DNA of 64,000 bases from Durusdinium trenchii (Eukaryota; Sar; Dinophyceae; Suessiales; Symbiodiniaceae): assembly GCA_963970005.1 (NCBI GenBank), contig CAXAMN010006502.1, forward strand, positions 126,164 through 190,163, written 5' to 3'. Numbering within the stretch: the stretch's first letter is position 1; every line of letters begins with the position of its first letter. This document shows, piece by piece, positions 43,291-55,800 of this stretch. The notes beneath the pieces were generated by a model, which was not told where the DNA came from, searched no databases, and saw only the letters and a program-made list of their open reading frames with translations. Both the position numbers and the translations under genes were made by a program.

Positions 43291-43893
43291 GATTTTTCCG
43301 ACACCTGGAAGAGTCGCTGCGTGTCGATCTGACGCGGTGGACATGGAGGAAGACGAAGTCTCCAGCGCCAGCGGCAGCGGCGATGAAGTCTCCAGCGCCG
43401 AGTCCACTAAGGCTGAGGCTTTGGAGCCAAATGAGGTCATTGAGGCTGAGATCGAGGCCATGCAGCAGAAGGACATGGCCTTTCTGGAAAGAATGGCCAA
43501 GTTTCAGAGGTGGGCCACCGGCGGGCTGGGCCTGTGTTGAACATTCTCTTAAGGAAACGTTTCAGCATAGATATCCATGAAATGCCCGAAATGGTGAGTA
43601 ACCAGTGCCATTCACTTGGTGGAGCTAATCATGACCGACATTGAAGACAAGAAGGCGGCGGAATACTGTCTTTGTTTCATTGCATGTTCGATAACGCCCA
43701 AGAGCAAACAACATCACACATTAAATCACCTGATGTTGATCTGCAAGTGACACATAGTGACAACCTTTACAAGGGCTTTCAGGAATGCCCAAACGACCAG
43801 GAGTCTTTTCAGTTCACATCCGATTTGCACAGGTGGAGTGTCCAGTACCTGAAAGACCTGGATCGGGCCCTACTGAACAGCACCATCGACCTG
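43291..43893 (+). CDS. Possible 5' exons of the helicase gene
   Basis: Exon 43291-43509 (after TTTCCACAG) contains [20 protein letters not shown] and [20 protein letters not shown], ending before GTGGGC. Exon 43783-43893 (after GCTTTCAG|G) encodes 37 residues, [20 protein letters not shown] and [17 protein letters not shown], before GTGAGC. Their phases do not join directly, so an exon between them is missing (one containing [13 protein letters not shown] near 43635 is possible), or the first belongs to another gene. The second exon ends in phase 0, compatible with the exon at 44354. Confidence 0.5.
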
Positions 43894-46800
43894 GTGAGCA
43901 CTTTGGGCACTTCAGCCCCCATGCGACTCGGTGGGTCCGCGGTGGACGTGAAGAGTCCGCGGTCGGCGGGTCCGCACTTGGGTCCGTTGGGGAACAAAGA
44001 GACCCAGTAACCAAGGCCCTTTAAGGGGTGTCTATCAAAAGCCCTTTAGAAGTTAAGGGTTGTCCATGAACCATCCCTTGTGGGTCCTAGTGTGGAAATG
44101 GATGCCGCTGCTATTTTCCATGCAATCGGTCCACAGAGTTCAGAGTGGAGAAGTAGTTGGAGAAGTCTCTCTGAAAAGAGAGCAACAGCTTTCTTGGAGC
44201 TGAAGAGCATTTCTGGTGTCTTTGGGACGCTTTTTGCAAGTAACAAAGTGCTTCGCTGTGGGACGTTCTACCAAGACATACGCAGTCAACAAAGTTAATG
44301 AGAAGAGAACGACGACTTTTTCACACTCCAGGACTTCAAGATGACCATATTAGAGAACCCCGCAAATGAAGCCACCCTTGAGGCTCGTGGATGGTGACGC
44401 GCTCTGTCGAGAAGTGGGTTGGGATCTCTACTGTGATTGGAACTATGGAGGGCAGCTGCTGCAGTGCATCTACTCCGCCGAGAAGATTTTGGCCGGACTG
44501 GTCGTGCGAGGTGCCCCTTCGGCGGGCGAGCGGTTCGAGCGGCGACACCGTGATCAAACACGGTGACAACGATGAAGGGCCGAAGGATGCTGTGAAAGGG
44601 TCCTTTCCAACAGAACGGGGAATCCTTGCATGCTTGCATTATCTTGCATTAGTTCCTTTTAGATCAAAAGAACATAAACATGATGGATCAAAAATACTCT
44701 GTAATCCTGAGTAGGTCCCCTAGTCCATTGGTCCCCTGGTCCTTTGGTGCCCTAGTCCGCTGGTCCCCTGGTCCCTTTCCTGGTCCTTGTCCTGGTCTGC
44801 TGGCCTCGTGGTCCATTGGTCAATAGTGGTCAAAAACACGAAAACAAACCGCTACCCGGTTGCCTTGGTCCTTGGGTCACTTTCTGAGTGCCCCTCATTG
44901 ATGAGACAATGGGGTGTGAAGTTTTCGATGGTGATCTATTTTGTGGTGCCTTCTGAGTCTGATGGTTTTTTATGTTTGGTTCGCTCTGGGGAGGAGGCGC
45001 TGCTTCTCCCCCCAACCCCCCTCCAGCGCCAGAAAATCTGCAATGCTTTGCCAATGCGTCACCCGGATACCCATCGCTCACACAAAAAATGCACGCACTC
45101 GTCTAAGTCCTTTTAATTTTGCTTTTGTGTTGCAAGCGGTTGCAAGCATCCTTTCATTGTCCTGTGGTGGATGAGGCCCTCATTGATGGGGCACTAGGGG
45201 TTGTAATTTTCGATGATGATGTACTTGGTGGCGCCTTCAGCGTCTGGCGGCTTTTGAAATTTGTGCCACCCCACCGCACCACGAAATCTGCACTACTTTG
45301 GCCAATGCACTGGGCCTGCCACGACAGACTTTTTAAAGATTACCCCGTCACCTGTCGCATATCCACACCGAATATCGCACGCCTTCGCCTAAGTTTTTTA
45401 ACTTGTGTAATCCAAACGTCCTTTCATGGTCCCCTGGTCGCCCGCCCTGCTACTGTTGTCCCTTCCCTATAGTAACCTTTTACTTTCATTGCTCATTGGA
45501 CATAATTTGTTGATCCCTTTATTTTTCCTTTTTGATCACCGTCATTTTTTCAAATCAGACACCCCGTTTTTATTCATCCAGGTGTGAAGAGGTTTTCGCA
45601 GGGCATCGCAGGACCAAGACTGTAAAATTGGGTAGTTATCTCTGTCAACCGACCTGTTTTTTTGAGTCTTTGAAGTTGATGCTGAGACAACATCATTATG
45701 GGCATATAGCTGGATCATGCTGGACTGTCGTTTGCAACGCTTATTAGTTCTAGTTTCTATTATTATTATTATTCTTATTGTTATTATATATATACAGTAT
45801 ATATTCAGTTTGTTTAAACAACAACTAGTTTTGGAATATAATATTGCTTCATATTACTTCTGTTTCAGACGGTGCTTTTACTAATCATCTACTGGCTATC
45901 AACTTCACTTCTGTGAGGAGGAGTGCTTCAAGTAAGTAGACTTTTGACCCATGACAGGTGTGAAACTTCATTTGTTTTTCTTCGCTGATCATATGCACTG
46001 CCTGCCACAGCGACAGCGTTTGCTCTGGCTGTTGGTGTCCGAGCACTTCCGGAGGGCTGGTCATGCGGCAGTTCAGCACCATTTTTTCGAGGGATCGTGG
46101 CGCAGCAAAGGTCGAGGTGCCTTGTTGCAGCTCTTTGAGGATACAGATCCTTCTTGTGTCTTAACAGACTTTGGTCGTGGTATGCCGAACCTCGGGGTTG
46201 AAGACATTCAAATGGATGCATCTTATGTATTTCATTCAGTGCGATCTGGTGCCTTTGTTCATTGGCTCCGTTGCAACGACATGAACGTGGTCGATTTCGA
46301 GGGCCTCAAGACCGACGGGCCTCGGATTTCGTGCCAGCTGCTTGAACTTCGATCTCCCCAGGAACCGCCAGTTCCGGCATTCGTCGGCCGCCTCCCGTGG
46401 CCAAAAGAGAAAACTGAAGTGATCGTGGCTGAAGAACGTCCCGAGGTCGGAGTAGCCACTTCACTGAGGCTGACCGTTGGCCTTGTGGCACTCAGGAATC
46501 TTTCACCGTCTGACCAAGAAGGCTCGGTGATGGGTTTATGCGGGGTGTTTTGTATATGTCTTGCATGCATGGAAACAACCCCATTGGCCTCACGGGGAAT
46601 CTCCGAAAAAATGGAGCCACTTCCACCAGAGCTGAAGATGCAAGTCTTCGTCAACAAGCTGCAGAATTGCCTGCTGCAGTCGTTGCTCACTGCCCAAGCG
46701 GCGCGGCCCAGAGAATTCGACGTCACACTGGCAGACATTTTCGATGGTCGACTTTTACACTTTCTGACCTTGAAGACCCTGGTGGGGAGGGCCAAATTGA

Positions 46801-49800
46801 TAAGGGCTCAACATGAGTGGATGGTTCAGCATGGGTGAATGTCGTGTATTTTCCAATGTTCCTGATCTCTCTTGGGCTGTGTATTTTTGCTCACGCATGC
46901 CATCAGCTAGCTGACCCTTCGAGGCCAGCAAGGCCTCGCCAACTGCCTTTCCTGCCTGGGAGCTGGCAGACTCCCTATGGCGTCAGATCGTGCCCAACCT
47001 GCCGAGCCTCGCAGAGATGCTGCAGGGCTTGGCGCGTTGCGTCGGGCGAGACGGGCAGACTGAGGACGTTGTGAGCCAGACTGAGGGTGTTGCGAAGGGG
47101 CACAAAAGTCACCAAAGTGTCCTGGAGAGTCAATCTCATGATGTTATTTCTTTTGAGTGGTGAGATGTTCTCTTCTGGATTGAGTATATAGATCCTTGCG
47201 GCGTAGGATAGAGACCCAGGCGGTTCCTTGAGCATGTTTTTTGGCTGGGCAAATCTTGGGCTTCCACGCTAACTTGTTGAACTGTTTTCCCCAAAAGGTG
47301 TGTCTTTGCATTATTTTCTCGACCTTTCAAATTGAGCAGCGTTCTCCAACTAGCGCCTCCATCCAGGCGCATTGCTCACACTTGGAGAGATTTCAGGGCC
47401 GCCCTGGCCCAGACCATGCCCAGGGCCCGTGTGGCGTCGTCCAATTCGTCTCCCAACCGAGGTGAGGAGGGCTCGAGCTCGCTGAAGCAGGATCTCCCAT
47501 GGTTGGCGAGCATTGGGATGAAAGGCGGGCCACAGCTGACTCTAGATCCGGCTTGCAAACTGCGACATGAGATAGGCATATATAGTATATATTTAATACA
47601 TATATATATATGATATATGTTTCCAAAAAAATATAATATATATATATATATGATATATGGTTTCTATCCAACAAACACACATATATATAGTATAATCTAA
47701 TATAGTCTAATATAATATAATATAATACAATACAATATAATATAACATAATATAACATAATGTAAATATATATATATATATGTATACAGTATATGTACTC
47801 AGCATATGTCTTGTCGATGTATGTATATATATATTACATACATCATGTCGCAGTCCACAGCTTGGGGCACCAGTTTGCACCGGGTTGTTGACTGATGCGG
47901 AAGAAATGCTTTGCTCAGGTGAGCATTTCTTGGAGATTCCAAGGCCCTATCAGGCCCATCATTACCACAGCTGCATGCCACTGGATGCCAGCGAGCCAGA
48001 AGACCGGTCCTGTGTAGGTTGCAGGCTTTGATTTACTTTTGTCTTCCAGGGTATCCATCTTTAGCTCAAGTAACATTGTAGGGGAACCGAGCTTTGATTG
48101 TGATAGTTTTGAGAGAAAGTTGGAATGAGGTAGACTGTTTGTAGTGTTTCATCATGTTTTTTCCTCTCAGCTTCGCATTCGTTCGCGAAGCAACTCCAAG
48201 GATGCCTTCCTACTGGCCAAAGACCTGTCTTCCATCAGAAAGCTTCGCATTTGCAATCAATCACAGCTAATGGAGGTCCTTAAGGTTCTTAAGCCGGATG
48301 GCACTGTGCAGTTGGCCCGCGGGGCCAAGAAAAGCGATGCGATCCGCTTCCTCTACAACGGCTTTCAGCTTCAAGAGTTCACGGACCCAACGCGCGCGGA
48401 TGTGCCTGTGCAAGGTAAAGATGACCTCAAGCACCAGCTTGGAAGCGTGTGCAGCTTCCCTGTGGTGCTTGGCTTTAGCATAACTGTGTCCTCGAGATCT
48501 GTTGCAAAAAGGCAAGGAAGGGAAGCCATGAAGAACCAGAAGCTGCGTGAGTCCTTGCTGCAAGGCAGCCCTGCTCCTCACCAGACGATCGTCGAACCGC
48601 TGTCACCTTTGCACGTGAAGGAATTGAAGCTTGCGGCCCTCGCACGGCTTTCGAAGCAGAACATCAAAGCAGACACCTAGATTGGCCTATCAGTGCTTTT
48701 ACTTCTTGCCAATGCTTCAAAGATTGTAAAGGATGTGGTTTGCACATAGATCTTTTTTGGTAATTATCATCCATGTGGGATCTCCTTTGGTGAGTCTTTA
48801 CATTTGAGAGCTCAGACTTTTCACTACATACCGCAGGCAATTCCCAATTGACACTTGCGCAAAACAACCCACGTTTGCAAAATCCACGTCTATGTTTTTA
48901 GCGTAAAGCATGTGAATGTTATTTTAAGATCCCCTCCTATGCTCTTGTAATACTTGGGGATTGTCCGTGGAGGGTGTGAACGTACTTCGTGTTTCAAGCG
49001 AAAGGCCCAGGGTCGATATATACTCTAAGCATTCGTGAAAAGGAGCATTCCCTTCCTGTCCCCCCCGTTCTTTCTATAGGTGTGGTGCAGGATATGTGTC
49101 CATCGACGACACGTCTCGTTATGCAAAAGACATGCCCTGTCCAGGACGAAGTCGGGGAAGACAAGGGCTCCAAAGGCTCCAAAAGCCCGAAGACGAAGAC
49201 CGCTGTGCAGCGATCCGCAGATCGTGCGAAGCAACAAGCCATGGCATTTCAACAGAAGAAGTTGTTTAAGCAAAACCTGGAGCAGGTGAAGGGTATGAAG
49301 GAGTGCTTTGCTGTTGCTCTCGTCCTTGTTCCGAAGATTGCAAAGTTCCTTGCACAACGCCACAAAACATAGTATCCACTTGCATTTCATGCCTTGCATT
49401 GCATGCAACGTTTCTGTTGAATGGCCATGGAGCATTCTTCTCCGACACTGCAGGAGCAATTGAAGACTTTCGCGAGCGAAAAGAAAGCCAAGGAACCTTG
49501 GAAGCGATGGCCTCCACCCTAGGCCCTAGTAGCGATGGCCTCCAACCTAGTAGCTTCTTGTTCCTAGTAGTAATGCCAGGAGCTACTAGTACTGCTACTA
49601 GTAGCTTCATGTTTCTAGGAGCGATGCATTTAGCTACTAGTAGCGTCCTTGTTCTGGAGTGTATCTCGAATTGCACGAGAAAAGGTCCGGCTCCATGGCT
49701 CACATACCAGGCCAAGGGATTGTGTGTTGATTTGTAGTCGTTTTGGAGATACGGTAGGGACGGGAGGTTCTCCCAAGGGTTCAATTGGTTGTGCTCAGCT

Positions 49801-52800
49801 TGGATAGTGTACGTTCGCAGGGCCACGGGTGAGAAGGTTGCCCACAGATGTTCGAATGGTCATCTTAGGCATCAACTTGCGCCAACAAATTTCAATTATG
49901 TTCGCGCATGTGGAGTCATTGTAAAGGCTCTCAATGATGAGATTTGTGTTAGGCATGTATGCAAACTGCTTGTAATTCTGTTGTTATCATTTTTGGGCAT
50001 GCGCGAATGAAGCATGTCCATGTGCTCGAAACCATATGTTTCGCTATGGAAAAATGAGTTGGTGCATTTAGCCTGTCCAAAATGAGGTCCGAGGTGAGTC
50101 GCGTGGCACGGTTCGTGTCTTTTGCACAGCGACCACAACGCCGATGATCTTGATTCGGTGATCTTGTTGTGAATCCGATGATCATGCTATGATACCGGTG
50201 ATTCGGTGATGATACCGATGATGTTCCCAATTCTTCCAACAAAAGAAAGTCGAAAGACAACACAACAAAAGAACATTTTCCACACCCTAGATCCAGGTAA
50301 GTATATAAGTATGTCATTACTTGAGCCTTGTGGAGAGCCAGTGAACTCGTTTCGCGAATCAGTGGGACACCTTTCCATCGAACCAGTGGTGCAACAAACG
50401 AAAAAGGTCCACAGTGTGTAGACGGCCGTGGGTTTTCTCATGACTTGGACAACTTCAAGATGTCGTAAACCTTTAGCTAGACTCTGTTTCTCACCTACAT
50501 ACCTGGTAATTTGTAGTGTTGAGACCGCAAACTGTCCGGGGAGAACATAAAGTGTGCGTTTCGCTGCAACGAGGAACATATTATGCATTATTTCAGGATC
50601 CCGACCCCACAAACTGCTTTGTTTTTGAATACATATATAGACGGATATGGGAGGTCGATGTACCTTTGAACGTTCAGAGTCCTTTTTTGTCACGTGGCAA
50701 GGCAGTTGCGTAGCAAAACAGTTGCGTAGCAACTGCAAAGTACATTATCCACAACGGAACTCACCAGTTTACACACGTGCTTGGGCGCATTTGTTTTTGT
50801 GCTGTTAACGTTGGGTCGTCACTGACAGGTCCACGATTCGGATTGGGCACGCTTGGGCTGGGATGTTCACACTTTGCACAGTTTTCGGCAGTCACTCAGA
50901 ATGCTTTTGTTGCCTGTCGCCCCTTGTGTGGCCACCAAAAGGTGGTAAGGCAGAACAGTGCAATCCTGTCACACGAACATGCATGAACGGCCAAAGCATG
51001 TTTCAAGTTGTCACAAAAAATTGTGCAGACTTTTGAGTTGGGAGTAAATACACTCGCCACATGTTCTACCACTGCATGAATTTTGTCCATGCAACTCGAC
51101 TTCCATGTTGTTCAGGACGTTGAGAAGCTATTAAAGCTCTTGCATGCTTGGTCGGCTGCAGGAGATAAAGAAGCATGCACTGAAGCGGCCAAGATTTGCC
51201 TCAAAGCTTGCCCAGAGTTGGATGAGACTTTGCCACTAGAGCCATCTCAACGGAAAAGGAGTTTTAACGCGCTGCAAGAGATTCTTCGAGCATGTGGGCC
51301 TGATGTCGTGGAAGAAGTCAAGGAGAAGCTGGTGAAGATGGCTCAAAAACACTTGAAGATGCCGGTTCTCGCTGCAGTCCTGGGCAATTCAAAGGAGAGT
51401 CGGGTGAACGACCGCAAGCATGACAAGGGCATCGCCATGAGCTCATGCCCTTTTCGTTTCCAGCTGAGCACATCTCCAGACACTTTGGCCCGACCAATCG
51501 GTTCGATCGATTCTCGTGTGCAAGGCTTCAAACCCGACGAGTGACTTGGATTTGGCCAATGGCAGCTTTACTGTGTTTATTCTCCTAGATGAATGTACTG
51601 TTGGGTATACGGACTCCTTGGGATGTGACACAGACACACAGTATACTGTACACTGATACACATCTCATCATATGTTGTGTACACTTAACGCGTGTTTCCT
51701 TCCCCCTTATGTTTCTCCTTGTTTTCCGGAACATAAGCTAGCTTACCAACGGCATCAGAGAGGAATACCCTTTGGATCTTCTTGGAGAGGAGAATTTCAA
51801 TTAAGGACGCAGGGTAGAACCCATCTGTGTAGGGTTGCCTTCTTGAAGGGGATTTGTTGTGGTTTCATTCTCCTGGAACACTTCCCATGCTTTGAACAAT
51901 TTTTAGGTGGCAAGGGAAACTGCTGGACGTGGTCGATGCTGGGGAATCAGCGCTGGTACAAGCACCTACAGGGTCCGGAAAAACGTTCATTGCCTTCTAT
52001 GTCATGGAGAAAGTCCTGAGATTAAATGATGATGGAGTGGTGGTGTATGTTTGCCCCACGAAAGCATTGGCAAATCAAGTCTATGCAGAGATTGAAGCCC
52101 GCTTCAGCAAGGCTTACAAGGATGGGCGGCCCTTCTGCGGGATCTTCACTCGTGACAAGCGAAGTGCACGGCTTTTGGAGTGCCAGGTCCTTGTGACAGT
52201 TCCGCAGTGCCTGGTCATTTTCTTGTTGTCGCCCGCTTTGAAGTCACATGAGTGGGTGGAGAGATTGTACTATGCCATCATCGATGAGGTGCACTGCCTC
52301 GGAAGTGAAGCTGGAGATGTTTGGGAACAGATTTTGTCGCTCTTGGACTGTCCACTCCTGGCCTTGTCAGCGACTTTGGGGCAGGCAGATGCCTTTATCT
52401 CCTGGCTACGACATTTGGAATCTGAACGTGGTCGTGAGTTGCACTTGGTGAAACATGAGAGCCGCTTCAACGATTTGGAGAGTTGGGTCTTTGATGGGAA
52501 GAGCTTGCATCATCTTCATCCCTTCTTTGCCCTTCGACGTCCTGGCTTCATCGCGAAAGTGCGACCCACGGCCCTTCGTTTGATCCCGGAAGATGCTTTG
52601 CAACTCTACGACGCCCTTAGCCAGCGCAGTGAGCACTTAGAGGACCTAGCGCCAGAGATCCTTCGCTCAAGGATGTTTTCTCTAGTGCGACCAGTGTACG
52701 GAATGCGGGAATGACCCCCAACTGAGTACACAACAGCACACAGTATTATCCACATATTTGTTTGCAGCGTTTGGCCCCGACCTTAGAACACGCAGCGAAG

Positions 52801-55800
52801 GAAAACAAATAAAGCCAGCATTATCCGCAGATTTGAAGCAGGATTACCACTGGGAGATATTAAACCAGAATGTACTGTACATAAATGTATCATTTTCCCT
52901 TCCCTCCTACGGGACCAGCTTTTGTGTTATTTTTCCCAAGAATGGTTGGTGGCCTTTTTACCTTTGTCTGGGCTGCCAAGGAGCTATTTTTCATCTTTGC
53001 CCACTGGAAGCTGGAATCTGAGCATGCCTGAGGCCCAAGTCTGGGCAGCATCAGTTGCCGAGCGTTTTGATCATGCCGAGCGTTCAACGCAGGCTGAAGT
53101 GGTCCAACAGCTCACAGGGAGAGCACATAGTGCGTTGCAAGAGGTTGACGCAGACTTGACGGATGAAGGTGAAAAAGCGTATTTGGGGAACCGCTTTTAT
53201 ACCTTGGTTGAAGAGTTGAGGGCTGCAGACATGTTGCCGGCTATTTGTTTTCACAGTACCCGGGAGGGCTGCGAATATTTGGCTTTGGCCCTCGGCAAGC
53301 AATTGGAGAAGTGGGAAAAAGAGAAGCGCAAAGCAGATGGCATCAACGAAAAAGTTCAAATGTATCTTGGCTTACAGTTTTGACGCTACACTGACTATCA
53401 CATGCATATATAGGTTAACATTATCAGTATCAAACGAACCCCTAGGCCCTATATGGTAGGCTTGACAAGCGTTCTTTGCTCAAAAACTGGAGTATGGGTC
53501 TGACGATGGTAAGCAAGGCTCCAAAAGCAGCTTGCTGAACTCGAGAAGCGCCTCGCCAGAGTTTTGCGGCTTATGGACGCTGGCGAAGAACTCACAGCGC
53601 ACAATGTTCTGCCGCATGAGGATGCAGCACTGAAGGAGTCCGAACATTTAGGTTGGGAGGGGTCAAAACCGTCAATCTTGCGTTGGTGGAGTCGCGGATG
53701 AATATCTAGCCCCTTTTGGATTAACGTGCGCCTCAATGTTTTTCTCCGCACGGACTTCAAGACAAGTGTTGCGCGGGTGTTAATCAAAAGGCCACTTTTC
53801 TTGACCTTTTTCAACGTCGCGAAGTGCTGAGTGGGAGGGATTTGGGACCCCCAAGAATGTATGATGTATGGCACAAGGATCAGAAACCTGGTTGTCATCG
53901 ACCAAAATGAGGGCACCGTCCAGGATGTAGATGCAGTAAATGCTATGACAGAGACCGCAGTCAAAAAGAGATCAGACTTTAGGTGTATCGGCTGATGTAG
54001 CGCCGCGTAGCGCAGAAAGAGGGGAGTTGAAGTCCTGGGTCAGCTCAGGTCAAAGGTCCAGGTCGCGCAATGAAAGGGCGAGGGCTTGAGCCGCATATGT
54101 CCATGTGACATTGGACTCTTAAACCTACTGGTTTGTAGAGTAGAACTGGTCTTCCCCGGGCCCAGCCAGGATCCATGTTAGTTTATGGAGGGTATTCATA
54201 CTTTGGCCACTTGCTGGTTCAGTGAATTGAGGATTGATGAAGGTGGCAACCAGCCTCAGCCTCATTGCCCCGCACTCCAGGTGAGACACTTCGGTTGCTC
54301 CAGCAGATTAGCCGAGAATTTACCATGACGCCCGCTGGACAGACACTGCTTACAGTTTCGCAGTTGGAAGATGAATTTGACAAGTTTAGCCCTTTCATGG
54401 AAGAGATTCCACTGCACCGTTTGCTCTTGCGTGGCATCCTGGTTCCGTCCTGCTTGAATGTCCTTTTCCAACATCCCTTCAATAGGGAACGTTGCTAAAG
54501 TTCTTGGGGTATTCTTGGTTAAGTCGTTTTCGGCCAGTTCATTTTGTTTGGATTCATATTGTCTAATCTGTGTCAGGTATTGGCGTGCATCATGCTGGTT
54601 TGCCAGCTGCTTACCGGCAGGCCGTGGAACGGCTCTTTCGAATGCAACGGCTTGGCATTGTCGTGTCCACCTCCACTCTGGCTTTGGGTATCAACATGCC
54701 TTCCAAGACGTCAGTTTCTCAACATTTGTTGTGTAAGCTTATATGCTGTTCAACTTTTCTTCTTGGTCCTTCTTTTTGCTGGTCGCTTTCCAGGTAAGGT
54801 AGTTCAACCAAGTTTGGTTTGAGGCTCAACACCGATCCCTTTTTTGACAGTGCGTCACTCCATACGTTCTGCATCAGAGTCGCCGCAACGATTTCGCTTG
54901 GCGAGGTTTTTGCAGGCTCGTCCATCCACTTGACCTCCATGCAGTTCCAGCAGGAAGCCGGGCGAGCAGGACGTCGTGGCTTTGATCTTCGGGGCCACAC
55001 GGTCTTCTTTGGGCTGCCAGCCAAAAAGGTTCAGAGTTTGCTCATCGGAGAGCTTCCGGTGATGCAGGGCAACTTGGATGACAAAGATCTGATGTTTGTG
55101 TGGGGGGAATGTTAAAGGCAAAGAACCGCCCCATTTCGGATCCCTTGCGTTGCCAATCAAGACTGAAGTTCAATGAACTGAGCATCTCATTCTTGGAATT
55201 GTTTTCGGTGACAGTGATGATAGCCATGTGCTCATGTATTCCAGGATGTTGTTTCATGGTCCAACTCCACCAGTACGCTTGTGCTTTGAGCTTACACCCC
55301 TGATTGGGCCAAGGCAACAACACCCTCACAGCCTCTTTAGCCTTGCGTTTGGCCATCAAAGCACAAACCATTAAGACGGCTTCCAACCAAGTGGCACGGA
55401 GTGTGAGTCGGCTCTTGCGGCCGTTGTTTTGCCCATCGGAGAGCATTCAACAGCAAAGAGCCACTGGGCACCCAAGTTTTTGGGAAACATCCAGGAAAAC
55501 ATGAACATGACAAACCTTATGACATGAGACGAGCAGTGAACATGTGTTTTGGTCCGAAAACCACGGACACGTTTCCATGAGTTTCTGGCGTCATGAAGGA
55601 TTGGAGATGTCTTGACCAGTCAACCCAGGCCAATATGTTTGGCTTCTTCATGCAGCAACTCTTCCGTGACGGCCTCTTGGATTCTGGAGGACAAGCTACA
55701 GACTTTGCGGGCTTTGTGGCCCATGTCTGGTGGCAGGAGCCCGGGAACTTTGCCTTGGTGACCCTTCTGCATGAGGGTGGCTTGCTGAAGGAACTCTGTG

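Noticed and set aside
49266-49826. 186-codon minus-strand ORF
   Set aside because: It is the reverse of helicase exon sequence and of the CTAGTAG cluster; the plus-strand exons are phase-supported.
53449-53964. 171-codon minus-strand ORF
   Set aside because: It overlaps the helicase exon 53514-53651 whose splicing phase is verified; the rest lies in the following intron and shows no motif.
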